Positions 10,527-17,481 of a stretch of 33,119 bases of DNA are shown one piece after another (position 1 is the stretch's first letter; each line of letters starts with the position of its first letter). The translations under genes were made by a program, and so were the position numbers. The notes under the pieces were generated by a model. The model searched no databases. It saw only the letters and a list, made by a program, of their open reading frames with translations, and was not told where the DNA came from. The DNA comes from Alphaproteobacteria bacterium (lineage in GTDB: Bacteria > Pseudomonadota > Alphaproteobacteria > Sphingomonadales > Sphingomonadaceae): assembly GCA_019232625.1 (NCBI GenBank), contig JAFANP010000026.1:1-33119 (forward strand). Reading direction: 5' to 3'.

Positions 10527-11186
10527 GTGAACATCATCCTGCTTGGCCCGCCCGGCGCGGGGAAGGGCACCCAGGCCCAGCACCTCATCGCGGCGCGCGG
10601 CCTCGTCCAGCTGTCGACCGGCGACATGCTGCGCGAGGCGATCCGCTCGGCCTCGCCCGTCGGCCTGCGCGCCAAGGCGCTTATGGAGGCCGGCGCGCTG
10701 GTCCCCGACGAGGTGGTGAACGAGCTGATCGCCGCCCGCCTCGACGCGGCGCCCGCCGGGGCGGGGGGCGGCTTCATCTTCGACGGCTATCCCCGCACCG
10801 AGGCCCAGGCGGTGTCGCTCGACGCCCTGCTCGCCGAGCGGGGCATGAAGCTCGACCATGTCGTCGAGCTCCTCGTCGACGAGGAGGCGCTGGTCGACCG
10901 CATCACCGGACGCTTCTCCTGCGCCATGTGCGGCGAGGGCTATCACGACCGCTACAAGCTGCCCAAGGTGGCCGGGCGCTGCGACGTCTGCGCCTCGGCC
11001 GAGTTCAAGCGCCGGCCCGACGACAACGAGGCGACGGTGCGCACCCGCATGGCGGAATATCGCGCCAAGACGGCGCCGATCCTGCCTTATTACGAAGCGC
11101 GCGGCCTGGTTCGCCGCGTCGACGGCATGGCCCCCATCGCGGAGGTCCAGCGCGCGCTCGACGCGCTCCTCGGCGAGGCCGGCTAG
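10527..11186 (+). CDS. adk: Adenylate kinase, long form with zinc-type LID
   Basis: The protein has 219 residues. It interconverts ATP plus AMP and two ADP in the cytoplasm. The P-loop GPPGAGKGTQ is at residues 7-16, the NMP-binding part carries LSTGDMLREAI, and FDGYPRTEAQA is the conserved catalytic region. The LID has four cysteines in two CXXC pairs (132/135 and 152/155), the pattern of a structural zinc site. Start is GTG, 38 bases after secY, preceded by GGGAGG (about 10511-10516). Location between secY and rpsM is the common alphaproteobacterial order. Confidence 0.98.
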   Translation: MNIILLGPPGAGKGTQAQHLIAARGLVQLSTGDMLREAIRSASPVGLRAKALMEAGALVPDEVVNELIAARLDAAPAGAGGGFIFDGYPRTEAQAVSLDALLAERGMKLDHVVELLVDEEALVDRITGRFSCAMCGEGYHDRYKLPKVAGRCDVCASAEFKRRPDDNEATVRTRMAEYRAKTAPILPYYEARGLVRRVDGMAPIAEVQRALDALLGEAG

Positions 11187-11322
11187 CCGCGCCCCGGAAC
11201 GGAACGCGGCGGCGACCGGCTGCCTTCCGCGCTCTCGAGTCCCCTGCGGCGCGGATTCCCCCGATGTCGCCGCGCCTCGGCCGCGGCGCGCGCCACTTTC
11301 GCCAACATCCGTCCGGCGCGGC

Positions 11323-11351
11323 TTGACACCCGGCGGTCCAAATCCTATCTG
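11323..11351 (+). promoter_or_regulatory. Predicted sigma70 promoter upstream of rpsM
   Basis: A perfect -35 box TTGACA (11323-11328), a 17-base spacer and a -10-like TATCTG (11346-11351, four of six consensus bases) lie 127 bases before rpsM in the 291-base gap after adk. The remaining gap has no gene that I can recognise. It would give rpsM-rpsK-rpoA their own promoter. The match is by eye; transcription start is not known. Confidence 0.6.
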
Positions 11352-11477
11352 CCCCTCATCCCGATAACCGGTCGTCCGGCGGCGCATCCGTGCGCTCGCC
11401 GGCTTTGCCTGTGGCGGGACTCGAAGCGCTGAGATGGGCGGGCCGCCACCCTCCCGTGGAGCAGGAGAAAATCGGTT

Positions 11478-11846
11478 ATGGCACGTATTGCGGGGGTGAA
11501 CATCCCCACCAACAAGAGGGTGGAGATCGCCCTTACCTACATCCACGGCATCGGCCGCACCAAGGCGAAGGAAATCACCGCCAAGCTCGGCATCGCCGCC
11601 GAGCGCCGGGTCCAGGACCTCACCGACCAGGAAGTCCTCCAGATCCGCGAGACGATCGACGGCGACTATACGGTCGAGGGCGACCTCCGCCGCGAAGTCG
11701 CGATGAACATCAAGCGGCTGATGGACCTCGCCTCCTATCGCGGCCTGCGCCACCGCAAGGGCCTCCCCGTCCGCGGCCAGCGCACCCACACCAACGCCCG
11801 CACCCGCAAGGGCAAGGCCAAGCCGATCGCCGGCAAGAAGAAGTAA
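11478..11846 (+). CDS. rpsM: Small ribosomal subunit protein uS13
   Basis: The protein has 122 residues. S13 is at the top of the 30S head and makes the bridge with L5. Motifs: [55 protein letters not shown], then the basic [29 protein letters not shown] tail. GGAGCAGGAG (11459-11468) gives a good ribosome-binding site. It is the first gene after the predicted promoter in the alpha-like part of the cluster. Confidence 0.99.
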   Translation: MARIAGVNIPTNKRVEIALTYIHGIGRTKAKEITAKLGIAAERRVQDLTDQEVLQIRETIDGDYTVEGDLRREVAMNIKRLMDLASYRGLRHRKGLPVRGQRTHTNARTRKGKAKPIAGKKK

Positions 11847-11887
11847 ACCGTCCGGGGGACGGTTTACTCCGCCGGAGGCGCGCCTCC
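11845..11887 (+). promoter_or_regulatory. Two hairpins at the rpsM stop codon
   Basis: AAACCGTCC (11845-11853) and GGACGGTTT (11857-11865) form a perfect 9-base stem with a three-base loop that includes part of the stop codon; directly after it GGAGGCG/CGCCTCC (11874-11887) is a second perfect palindrome. There is no clear U-run, so this is not a strong terminator. It could stabilise or partially attenuate the transcript between rpsM and rpsK; that is inference. Confidence 0.45.
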
Positions 11888-11925
11888 GCAGGGCACAGGC
11901 ACAGGACAAGGTAAGGTAAAGACCC

Positions 11926-12315
11926 ATGGCACGCGAACCGCAGCGCCTCAGGAGGCGCGAGCGCAAGAACATCACCGCCGGCGTGGCGCACGTCAACGCC
12001 AGCTTCAACAACACGATGATCACCATCACCGACGCGCAGGGCAACGCCATCGCTTGGTCGTCGGCCGGCATGATGGGCTTCAAGGGCTCGCGCAAGTCGA
12101 CCCCCTATGCCGCCCAGGTCGCCGCCGAGGACGCCGGCAAGAAGGCCGCCGAGCACGGCGTCCGGACCCTCGAGGTGGAAGTGAAGGGCCCCGGCTCGGG
12201 CCGCGAGAGCGCTCTCCGCGCCCTCCAGGCGGTCGGCTTCCAGATCACCTCGATCCGCGACGTCACTCCGATCCCGCACAACGGCGTCCGGCCGTCCAAG
12301 CGCCGGAGGGTGTAG
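11926..12315 (+). CDS. rpsK: Small ribosomal subunit protein uS11
   Basis: The protein has 129 residues. S11 lies on the 30S platform near the mRNA in the E site. Motifs: [58 protein letters not shown] and the C-terminal [15 protein letters not shown] followed by [17 protein letters not shown], all canonical. The distance to rpsM is 79 bases and to rpoA 84 bases. Confidence 0.99.
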   Translation: MAREPQRLRRRERKNITAGVAHVNASFNNTMITITDAQGNAIAWSSAGMMGFKGSRKSTPYAAQVAAEDAGKKAAEHGVRTLEVEVKGPGSGRESALRALQAVGFQITSIRDVTPIPHNGVRPSKRRRV

Positions 12316-12399
12316 GAGTTCGACAGCGCGCCGTCGCGCGCTGCCGGTTCTAAATAGCCAAAGCCATCGCCGATGGTTTTGAGATCCTAGAGGAAAACC

Positions 12400-13467
12400 A
12401 TGGCCGTCAACGCAAAGAACTGGCAGGAAATGAAGAAGCCCAACGCCCTCGAGAAGCGCGCCGCGGGCGGCGATTCGCGGCGCCGGGCGACCTTCGTCGC
12501 CGAGCCGCTGGAGCGGGGCTTCGGCCTCACCCTCGGCAACTCACTGCGCCGAGTCCTCCTCTCCTCGCTTCAGGGCGCCGCGGTCACCTCGATCCGAATC
12601 GAGGGCGTGCTCCACGAATTCTCGAGCCTCGCCGGAGTCCGCGAGGACATCACCGACCTCGTCCTCAATGTGAAGCAGATCGCGCTGAGGATGGAGGGCG
12701 ATCAGCCCAAAAGGCTTCAGCTCTCCGCGACCGGCCCCGGCGAGGTCACCGCCGGCCAGATCGCGACGTCGGGCGACATCGAGGTGATGAACCCGGGCCT
12801 GGTCCTGTGCCACCTCGACGAGGGCGCGACCTTGAACGCCGAGTTCACCGCCGAGGCCGGCAAGGGCTATGTCCCCGCCGCCTCCAACCGCCCGGCCGAC
12901 GCGCCGATCGGGATCATCCCGGTCGACGCGCTCTACAGCCCGGTGCGCCAGGTCAGCTACAAGGTCGAGAACACCCGCGTCGGCCAGGAGCTCGACTACG
13001 ACAAGCTGACGCTTACCATCGAGACCGACGGCACCGTCACCCCGGACGACGCGCTCGCTTATGCGGCGCGGATCCTCCAGGACCAGCTCCAGCTCTTCGT
13101 CCATTTCGACGAGGGCATGACGATGACGAGCGTGCCCACGGGCGGAGTCTCGGCCGTCTCGACCGGCGACACCGACCACGACGCCAACCAGCTCAATCGC
13201 TACCTTCTCAAGAAGGTGGACGAGCTGGAGCTCTCCGTGCGCTCGGCCAACTGCCTGAAGAACGACAACATCATCTACATCGGCGACCTCGTCCAGAAGA
13301 CCGAGGCGGAGATGCTGAGGACCCCGAACTTCGGCCGCAAGAGCCTGAACGAGATCAAGGAAGTGCTCTCGTCCATGGGGCTGCGGCTGGGCATGGACAT
13401 CCCCGGCTGGCCGCCGGAGAATATCGAGGAAATGGCCAAAAAATTGGAACAGGAGCTGCTCGGCTAA
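12400..13467 (+). CDS. rpoA: DNA-directed RNA polymerase alpha subunit
   Basis: The protein has 355 residues. Alpha dimerises to nucleate RNA polymerase assembly and its C-terminal domain contacts UP elements and activators. The N-terminal domain shows [41 protein letters not shown] and [14 protein letters not shown]; the C-terminal domain shows [37 protein letters not shown]. It ends [13 protein letters not shown]. The final codons are unusually AT-rich for this gene (GCCAAAAAATTGGAACAG), unlike the second copy of the same tail downstream, suggesting that the 3' end may have been replaced. A terminator follows directly; the usual next gene, rplQ, is not visible. Confidence 0.99.
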   Translation: MAVNAKNWQEMKKPNALEKRAAGGDSRRRATFVAEPLERGFGLTLGNSLRRVLLSSLQGAAVTSIRIEGVLHEFSSLAGVREDITDLVLNVKQIALRMEGDQPKRLQLSATGPGEVTAGQIATSGDIEVMNPGLVLCHLDEGATLNAEFTAEAGKGYVPAASNRPADAPIGIIPVDALYSPVRQVSYKVENTRVGQELDYDKLTLTIETDGTVTPDDALAYAARILQDQLQLFVHFDEGMTMTSVPTGGVSAVSTGDTDHDANQLNRYLLKKVDELELSVRSANCLKNDNIIYIGDLVQKTEAEMLRTPNFGRKSLNEIKEVLSSMGLRLGMDIPGWPPENIEEMAKKLEQELLG

Positions 13468-13486
13468 GCCGGCGGCATCGCTTTCC

Positions 13487-13516
13487 AAAGGGGTCGCTTC
13501 GGCGGCCCCTTTTTTT
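13487..13516 (+). terminator. Rho-independent terminator after rpoA
   Basis: Stem GGGGTCGC (13490-13497), loop TTCG, and GCGGCCCC (13502-13509, one G-T pair) followed by seven T residues (13510-13516). It lies 19 bases after the rpoA stop. It ends the ribosomal operon here. A related terminator sits after the second copy of the rpoA tail at 13724-13749. Confidence 0.85.
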
Positions 13517-13723
13517 GGCCCTCGATGTTCGAAGGCGGGTACCGCCGGAGATCGGCCGGGTCAGTCGGCAGTGCGGGGCACTGCCGGCCCGGCCGACAGA
13601 GGGAGCGCAGCGAAGCTGCGGGACCGACCCGTGACAAAGAAGAGATGGCGAAGAAGCTGGAGCAGGAGCTTCTGGGGTAACGTCGCAAAGTACTACTTTG
13701 CGCCGGGCCAGGCCGGAACAAGG

Positions 13724-13749
13724 AGGGTCGCCGAGAGGCGGCCCTTTTT
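13724..13749 (+). terminator. Second terminator, in the duplicated rpoA-tail unit
   Basis: AGGGTCGCC (13724-13732), loop GAGA, GGCGGCCCT (13737-13745) with one G-T pair, then TTTTT (13745-13749) and GTTT. It is similar in sequence to the terminator after rpoA and lies at a comparable place after tail copy 2, so it was probably duplicated along with the tail. Confidence 0.7.
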
Positions 13750-14009
13750 GTTTGCCATGTCCTGGATGTACGAAGGCGGTGAGAGCGCTGGGCATCGGAG
13801 AATGATCCGGACGGACCGGCGTCGAGGGGGCGCCCGGATCATCAGAGGGGCCGCAGCGCAGTTGAAGGCCCGGTTCTTGACAAGGAGAGAGAGCGAAGAA
13901 GCTTGGGCACGAGTCTCTGGCCGACAAAAGGGCGCGCGGCGAAGCTGCGGAACCAGCACCTAACGACAAGGAAATGTCGACGAAGCTTGAGCAGGAGCCT
14001 CTAGTCTGG

Positions 14010-14266
14010 GGTTTACGCTAGGCGTAATGTAGCGGGACGGCCCGTATCCGGAGGGCGCGACCTTGTCCGCTTTCTCCTCGCTGTCCAGAGCGGACGCCGG
14101 CCCGTCGGAGATTGGCTGGAGAGGCCGGCCGTGCGGGGAACCGCCGCGTGGGGCCGACAGAGCAGCCGCAGCCCAGGAGGACGCGCCTCATCCAGGACGA
14201 TGGCACAGGCAGCCGCCTCACCCGGACGACGCTACCGTCCGGGAGCGGACTGGCGAATTCCTTACA
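14010..14266. other. Non-coding stretch between repeat array and cassette
   Basis: No gene is supported here. It holds several small hairpins, such as TTACGC TAG GCGTAA (14013-14027), and another GGCCGACAGAGCAGCCGCAG segment (about 14151-14170) resembling the GGCCGACAGAGGGAGCGCAG upstream of tail copy 2. An in-frame extension of the next gene into this stretch (from 14131) lacks a convincing protein character. Confidence 0.5.
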
Positions 14267-14296
14267 TTGACACCATATGCTCGACATGCGCAGAAT
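14267..14296 (+). promoter_or_regulatory. Predicted promoter for the three-gene cassette
   Basis: Perfect -35 box TTGACA (14267-14272), an 18-base spacer and CAGAAT (14291-14296, four of six -10 consensus bases), ending 26 bases before the first cassette gene. Seen by eye only. Confidence 0.5.
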
Positions 14297-14322
14297 TCGG
14301 CACGCAACTGGGTGGATTTCGG

Positions 14323-14697
14323 ATGAGTAGGCCTCGAAAGGCAAACGCCCCCGCTTCCGTGGAGGTCGCTCGGGATGTTACGTTTACGAGATTCGTTGCC
14401 GATAAAATTATCTTTGCGGAGATCGGGCGTGACCTCGAGGTGTCTTTCCTGCAGTACGGACCCCTTCATACGCGCATAACGGATCAGGGTGACCATGAAG
14501 GTGTCGTGGCCAAGAACGTGGTGACCGAAGTGGCTCGAATGCGGACCGATTATCCCACGATGGTCACCGCCATGATGACATTCCTTCGCGAAGGCTTGAC
14601 CGGCGGTAGGTTAAAGCGAGACGCTGTCATCGACGCCATCGCGGAGTGGGGCGACGAAGCCGCGACGCAAGAGTCACTCGCAAAGGCTCAAGCATGA
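14323..14697 (+). CDS. Unknown protein, first gene of three-gene cassette
   Basis: This 124-residue protein is not recognised. It begins MSRPRKANAPASVEV; the start was chosen because it follows the predicted promoter and the upstream in-frame part looks like translated non-coding repeat. A short basic N-terminus is followed by a likely beta-rich region (FTRFVADKIIFAEIGRDLEV, then SFLQYGPLHTRI) and a helical C-terminal half. There is no signal peptide, membrane segment or obvious enzyme motif. Base composition is clearly more AT-rich than the flanking chromosome and codons such as TTA, AAA and ATA appear. Its stop overlaps the next start (ATGA), so the genes form an operon. Acquisition with the adjacent rpoA-tail repeats is likely. 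Confidence 0.75.
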   Translation: MSRPRKANAPASVEVARDVTFTRFVADKIIFAEIGRDLEVSFLQYGPLHTRITDQGDHEGVVAKNVVTEVARMRTDYPTMVTAMMTFLREGLTGGRLKRDAVIDAIAEWGDEAATQESLAKAQA

Positions 14698-15389
14698 CCA
14701 TGCGCTTGCAAGACGGTGTGGGGACCCATCGGGGGCTCATCGGGGTCAAGGGAGCGGAGGATGCTAGAGAGTTTCTTGCGGAAGGCATTGTAGCTTCTGC
14801 TCTTGGTGACACCGAGTTTCACAGAGCTTTCGTATCTGCTCGCGAAGATGATAAATTTTCTGCTGTCAGCACGAAGGGGCTTTTGAAGTTCAAGAGCTTC
14901 AAACCACTCGCACTTAAAACGTTGATCTCGGAGCGGCAACTTCATGACTTTGGTCTCTGTCTAGTCGGGGACGAAGATGTCCAGCGGTGGTTGGTTCCAA
15001 TTGATGCCGTTGAAGTAACAGAGGGCGCTTATGAGCCTGATTGGCTTCCAAGTCTCAAGAGCCGAGTGGACGAATTAAGAGAGTTGGCGCATGAGGAGGG
15101 GCTGCCATTCAGTGAGGAATCCGCTGAGCAGGCTATTGCATTCGTCACGCAGCTACGAGACTATCATCGTCCTAGCGCCTTTCTCATTGGAAACGGCAAT
15201 GTAAGGCTTCTTTGGGCGAGCTCGCATGGCGAGCAGATCGGCCTTCAATTTCTCGGCAAGTTTGAGGTTCAGTACCTGTTGATGGCAAGACGGGAGAGTC
15301 GCCTTGCCACGGTAATGGGAGCTGATCAGATCGACTCGATCATGCGCTACATTCAAGCAGCAGGCTTGGCGCAGCTTTTTAGGCGGTGA
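14694..15389 (+). CDS. Unknown protein, second gene of three-gene cassette
   Basis: This 231-residue protein begins MTMRLQDGVGTHRGLIGVKG, with its ATG overlapping the previous stop by four bases. The N-terminal half (to about residue 120) is of unknown type. The C-terminal part contains RPSAFLIGNGNVRLLWASS followed by GEQIGLQFLGKFEVQYLLM, which resembles a small beta-sheet pattern ('..NGN.R..W....G..IGLQFLG...VQY...') that I associate with uncharacterised proteins from accessory regions; the exact family name is not known to me. No signal peptide, membrane segment or catalytic motif is visible. Composition is AT-rich like the first gene. Together with the third gene it may act as one system. 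Confidence 0.75.
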   Translation: MTMRLQDGVGTHRGLIGVKGAEDAREFLAEGIVASALGDTEFHRAFVSAREDDKFSAVSTKGLLKFKSFKPLALKTLISERQLHDFGLCLVGDEDVQRWLVPIDAVEVTEGAYEPDWLPSLKSRVDELRELAHEEGLPFSEESAEQAIAFVTQLRDYHRPSAFLIGNGNVRLLWASSHGEQIGLQFLGKFEVQYLLMARRESRLATVMGADQIDSIMRYIQAAGLAQLFRR

Positions 15390-15865
15390 CTTCAGCAGAA
15401 GCCGAGAAGCGACGATTTGTCGCACGGGAGGAAGACGTGACGCGCTACGTAGGAGGGTCACATTTTGATCCCGACACGGGCGAGGTGAACGGAAGTGCAT
15501 TCGAGCGAACGCCGAAGGACACAGACGGCGTCTCGGTGACGCGCTGCCGATTTTTTTCAGCCGAGGTCGAGAAGGATCACGCTGAGATAAGGCGAATCGT
15601 GGGTTCGAGGCTTAAACTCGGAAAGACAGCGGTGTTCGTCGAGCTGAACACCGGAGCTATCCTTGATGCCTTGGCAAGTTTCGAAGAGGATGTCGCTGTA
15701 GTTGAGGATCCACTTCCTCGGGATGGGGAGGCGCTACCGAACCCTGCTCATGCTTTGATCATCGGATTTCCCTTTAAGGGCGAAGCAGTGGGATCCCTGA
15801 GGTCGGAAGAAGCAGGAGACGCGTTGCGAAAAATCATTCGTCGGAAGTTCCCTGCAGTGGCTTGA
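15386..15865 (+). CDS. Unknown protein, third gene of three-gene cassette
   Basis: This 159-residue protein starts at a GTG that overlaps the previous TGA (GTGA). It contains REEDVTRYVGGSHFDPDTGE, then NGSAFERTPKDTDGVSVTRC and, further on, RLKLGKTAVFVELNTGAIL and PAHALIIGFPF. The pattern 'R.....SHF.....V...AF.......D..SV.R' resembles uncharacterised proteins often found beside the second gene's family, but I cannot name it. No membrane segments. The AT-rich composition matches the two genes before it. The operon seems to end here; 400 bases without a gene follow. Confidence 0.7.
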   Translation: MTSAEAEKRRFVAREEDVTRYVGGSHFDPDTGEVNGSAFERTPKDTDGVSVTRCRFFSAEVEKDHAEIRRIVGSRLKLGKTAVFVELNTGAILDALASFEEDVAVVEDPLPRDGEALPNPAHALIIGFPFKGEAVGSLRSEEAGDALRKIIRRKFPAVA

Positions 15866-16266
15866 GTAAGTTGGGCGATTAAGTGGGTACGAGGGCGGCG
15901 TTAGCTCCATGCCTGAACGAAGTTGGTGATCGACTTCACGATGTCACCACGCGCTCAGGGTGGCGCGAACAGTTCGGCCGATCTGGTAACGGGCTTTGCG
16001 AACGAACGTGCAGCGAGGTCGCGGCGATCTGGTCGAGCGATCTCTGCACGTTAGCCACGAGCTCAAGGAAGTGTGCAGGGAGGTTTTTCTCTTTATCTCG
16101 CTGATGATTGCCGCTTCGGATCGGATCGACTTCATGCGTCGGAGCGGGCTTATGCGTGGGAAGATTGGCTCACGCGACGACGCAAAGCCGCGAACGAAGC
16201 GACGCGGTCACGATTGAGCCGTGTGCCGCACGAGGTCATTCGCCGTGCCGACGACCCGCGCAGCCC
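15866..16266. other. Gene-free stretch after the cassette
   Basis: Only short overlapping frames occur on both strands and none has a recognisable domain, good start or consistent codon use. The composition is intermediate between the AT-rich cassette and the GC-rich chromosome. An imperfect inverted repeat CGTGCAG ... CTGCACG (about 16009-16051) is present. It may hold remnants of a lost mobile element, but I cannot identify one. Confidence 0.45.
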
Positions 16267-16516
16267 TCAGCGCTTGAAGCAATGCTCCCGGTGCCACCGC
16301 AAATAGCTCGGGTGCGGGCGGTGGGCCGGGTTGGCCGGGGCGGCCGCGCGCCGGGTCTCGTTGACCAGGCCCCACACGCTTGCCGGGTCGTTCACCTGCC
16401 GCGAGACCAGAACCTCCAGGTCGTCCGACAGGCCGATGAGGCCGCGGTCGAACATCCAGTGGGCGGTGCGGATCGCCCTCCTGGATCGAATTGCCCCCGG
16501 CTCCGCGCCCCCTGCG
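16267..16516 (-). pseudogene. HNH endonuclease remnant, 5'-truncated and frameshifted
   Basis: Reading the minus strand, the C-terminus of a putative HNH-type restriction endonuclease is recognisable: TAHWMFDRGLIGLSDDLEVL, VSRQVNDPASVWGLVNETR and PANPAHRPHPSYLRWHREH ending CFKR. In intact relatives a segment of the type GG(N)DSIQNGIALSGTAHWMF precedes it; here the same DNA in another frame reads GGNSIQEG and the bridge to TAHW is lost, pointing to a small deletion and frameshift near 16465-16490. Everything upstream (the HNH core) is missing and replaced by the start of the terminase region. The family call is from memory of the pattern, so moderately sure. Confidence 0.65.
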
Positions 16517-16520
16517 TCGC

Positions 16521-16549
16521 TTGACTTGTGGGAATCAGAGAACATAACA
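16521..16549 (+). promoter_or_regulatory. Predicted promoter with LexA-like half-sites
   Basis: TTGACT (16521-16526), 17-base spacer, ATAACA (16544-16549). It lies 78 bases upstream of the small-terminase-like gene. Overlapping the -10 region is GAAC-N7-AAAC (16540-16554), one base off the alphaproteobacterial LexA pattern GAAC-N7-GAAC. Regulation by DNA damage is possible but unproven. Confidence 0.4.
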
Positions 16550-16626
16550 GAAACGGATCGGCGGAATCTGGAGGGACGGACCGTGCGCTCGCGAGGCGCG
16601 GCGGGGCTGTCCGGTGGAGGACGCCG

Positions 16627-17481
16627 ATGGCGAAGCGAGCAAAGCGAGAGACGGGAGAGACGGGAGCGACGGGAGCGACGGGAGCGGAGGGAGCGAAGGG
16701 AGCGACGGGGGCGAGGGGAGCGAGGAAGAGGTGGCGGGGAGTGTTCCTGCGGGCGTTGGCGCGGAGCGGGAACGTGCGGCTGGCCGCGCGGCGGGCGGGC
16801 GTGGACAAGACGACGGCTTATGCCCTGCGGCACCGCGACGGGCGCTTCGCCGCCGCGTGGCTGAGGGCGAAGGAGTCGGCACAGGCGCGGGTCGGCGCGG
16901 GGGCCGGCGCGGGGGCCGGTGCCGGGGCGGGCGGCGGCGGGGCGCCGGCGGGGCTGGTCGTGCGGGTGTCGAAGAAGGACGGGGCTCAGCTCGTCGCGGC
17001 GGGCGAGGGACGCTGGTCGCGCGAGGTCGAGCGGCGGTTCCTCGCCTCGCTCGCGCACAAGGCGACGGTGCGCCGGGCGGCGGCGGACGCCGGCGTCTCG
17101 ACCACCGCGGCCTACCAGCGCCGCCGGCGCGACCCCGGCCTCGCCCGCCGCTGGGCGGAGGCGAAGGAGCAGGGGATCATGCGCGTCCAGACGCTGCTGA
17201 TCGAGGCCGCGGAGGCGCGGCTCGACCCGCGGATCGACGCCGACGCCGAGCGGCTTCCGCCGGTGAGCGTCGCCGAGGCGATCGCCATCGTCAGGCTGCA
17301 GGGCGGCGGCGGCGGAGGGCGTGGGGGCGGGGGGCGGCCCGCGGGCGGGCCGGGCGACGGGCGGCGCTGGCGGCCGGTCGAGCTGGTGCCGATCGAGACG
17401 GCGCGCGAGGACATCCTGCGGCGGATCGACGCGATCCGGGCGCAACGCGCGCGCGACGGCCGCGAGGGAGAGCCCTGGTGA
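16627..17481 (+). CDS. Terminase small-subunit-like DNA-binding protein with collagen-like repeat
   Basis: The protein has 284 residues, starting MAKRAKRETG; GGTGGAGG lies six bases before this ATG, which decides the start. Residues 10-32 are a Gly-X-Y run (GETGATGATGAEGAKGATGA), encoded by a degenerate nine-base tandem repeat. Two similar helix-turn-helix-like units follow: FLRALARSGNVRLAARRAGV-DKTTAYALR (about 39-70) and FLASLAHKATVRRAAADAGV-STTAAYQRR (about 135-165), separated by a Gly/Ala spacer. The C-terminal part is basic and Gly-rich, ending in REDILRRIDAIRAQRAR. Directly before the large terminase with a GTGA overlap, it is best read as the DNA-recognition partner for packaging in a GTA- or prophage-like system. 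Usual small terminases are shorter, so the duplication is odd. Confidence 0.7.
   Translation: MAKRAKRETGETGATGATGAEGAKGATGARGARKRWRGVFLRALARSGNVRLAARRAGVDKTTAYALRHRDGRFAAAWLRAKESAQARVGAGAGAGAGAGAGGGGAPAGLVVRVSKKDGAQLVAAGEGRWSREVERRFLASLAHKATVRRAAADAGVSTTAAYQRRRRDPGLARRWAEAKEQGIMRVQTLLIEAAEARLDPRIDADAERLPPVSVAEAIAIVRLQGGGGGGRGGGGRPAGGPGDGRRWRPVELVPIETAREDILRRIDAIRAQRARDGREGEPW

Larger units (their letters stand above)
13429..14009 (+). repeat. Degenerate tandem copies of the rpoA 3' end
   Basis: Four copies of one element are seen: the genuine rpoA tail (13429-13467), copy 2 (13642-13680), copy 3 (about 13887-13922) and copy 4 (13971-14009). Copy 2 encodes exactly the same peptide, [12 protein letters not shown] followed by a stop, with different synonymous codons (GCGAAGAAGCTGGAGCAG). 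Copy 3 reads AKKLGHESLA and copy 4 EMSTKLEQEPLVW. Each extra copy is preceded by a GACAA sequence, and the region before most copies carries a GAAGCTGCGG motif (13613-13622, 13941-13950). The stop of copy 2 is followed by a terminator homologous to that of rpoA, and both are followed by GATGT-CGAAGGCGG (13524, 13765). No long reading frame that I trust lies between them. Confidence 0.85.

Noticed and set aside
13571-13963. Open frame of 130 codons across the rpoA-tail repeats
   Set aside because: It runs through hairpins, a terminator and repeat copies in a frame different from the rpoA tail, with no protein character.
14131-14322. Upstream extension of the first cassette gene
   Set aside because: The extra residues are translated from hairpin-rich repeat DNA and precede the predicted promoter.
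15883-16217. Short overlapping frames on both strands after the cassette
   Set aside because: No recognisable domain, no consistent codon pattern and no good ribosome-binding site; treated as non-coding.
16614-17477. Extended start of the large terminase at 16614
   Set aside because: The upstream part is an out-of-frame reading of the small-terminase-like gene; the GTG at 17478 with the GTGA overlap fits the family length.
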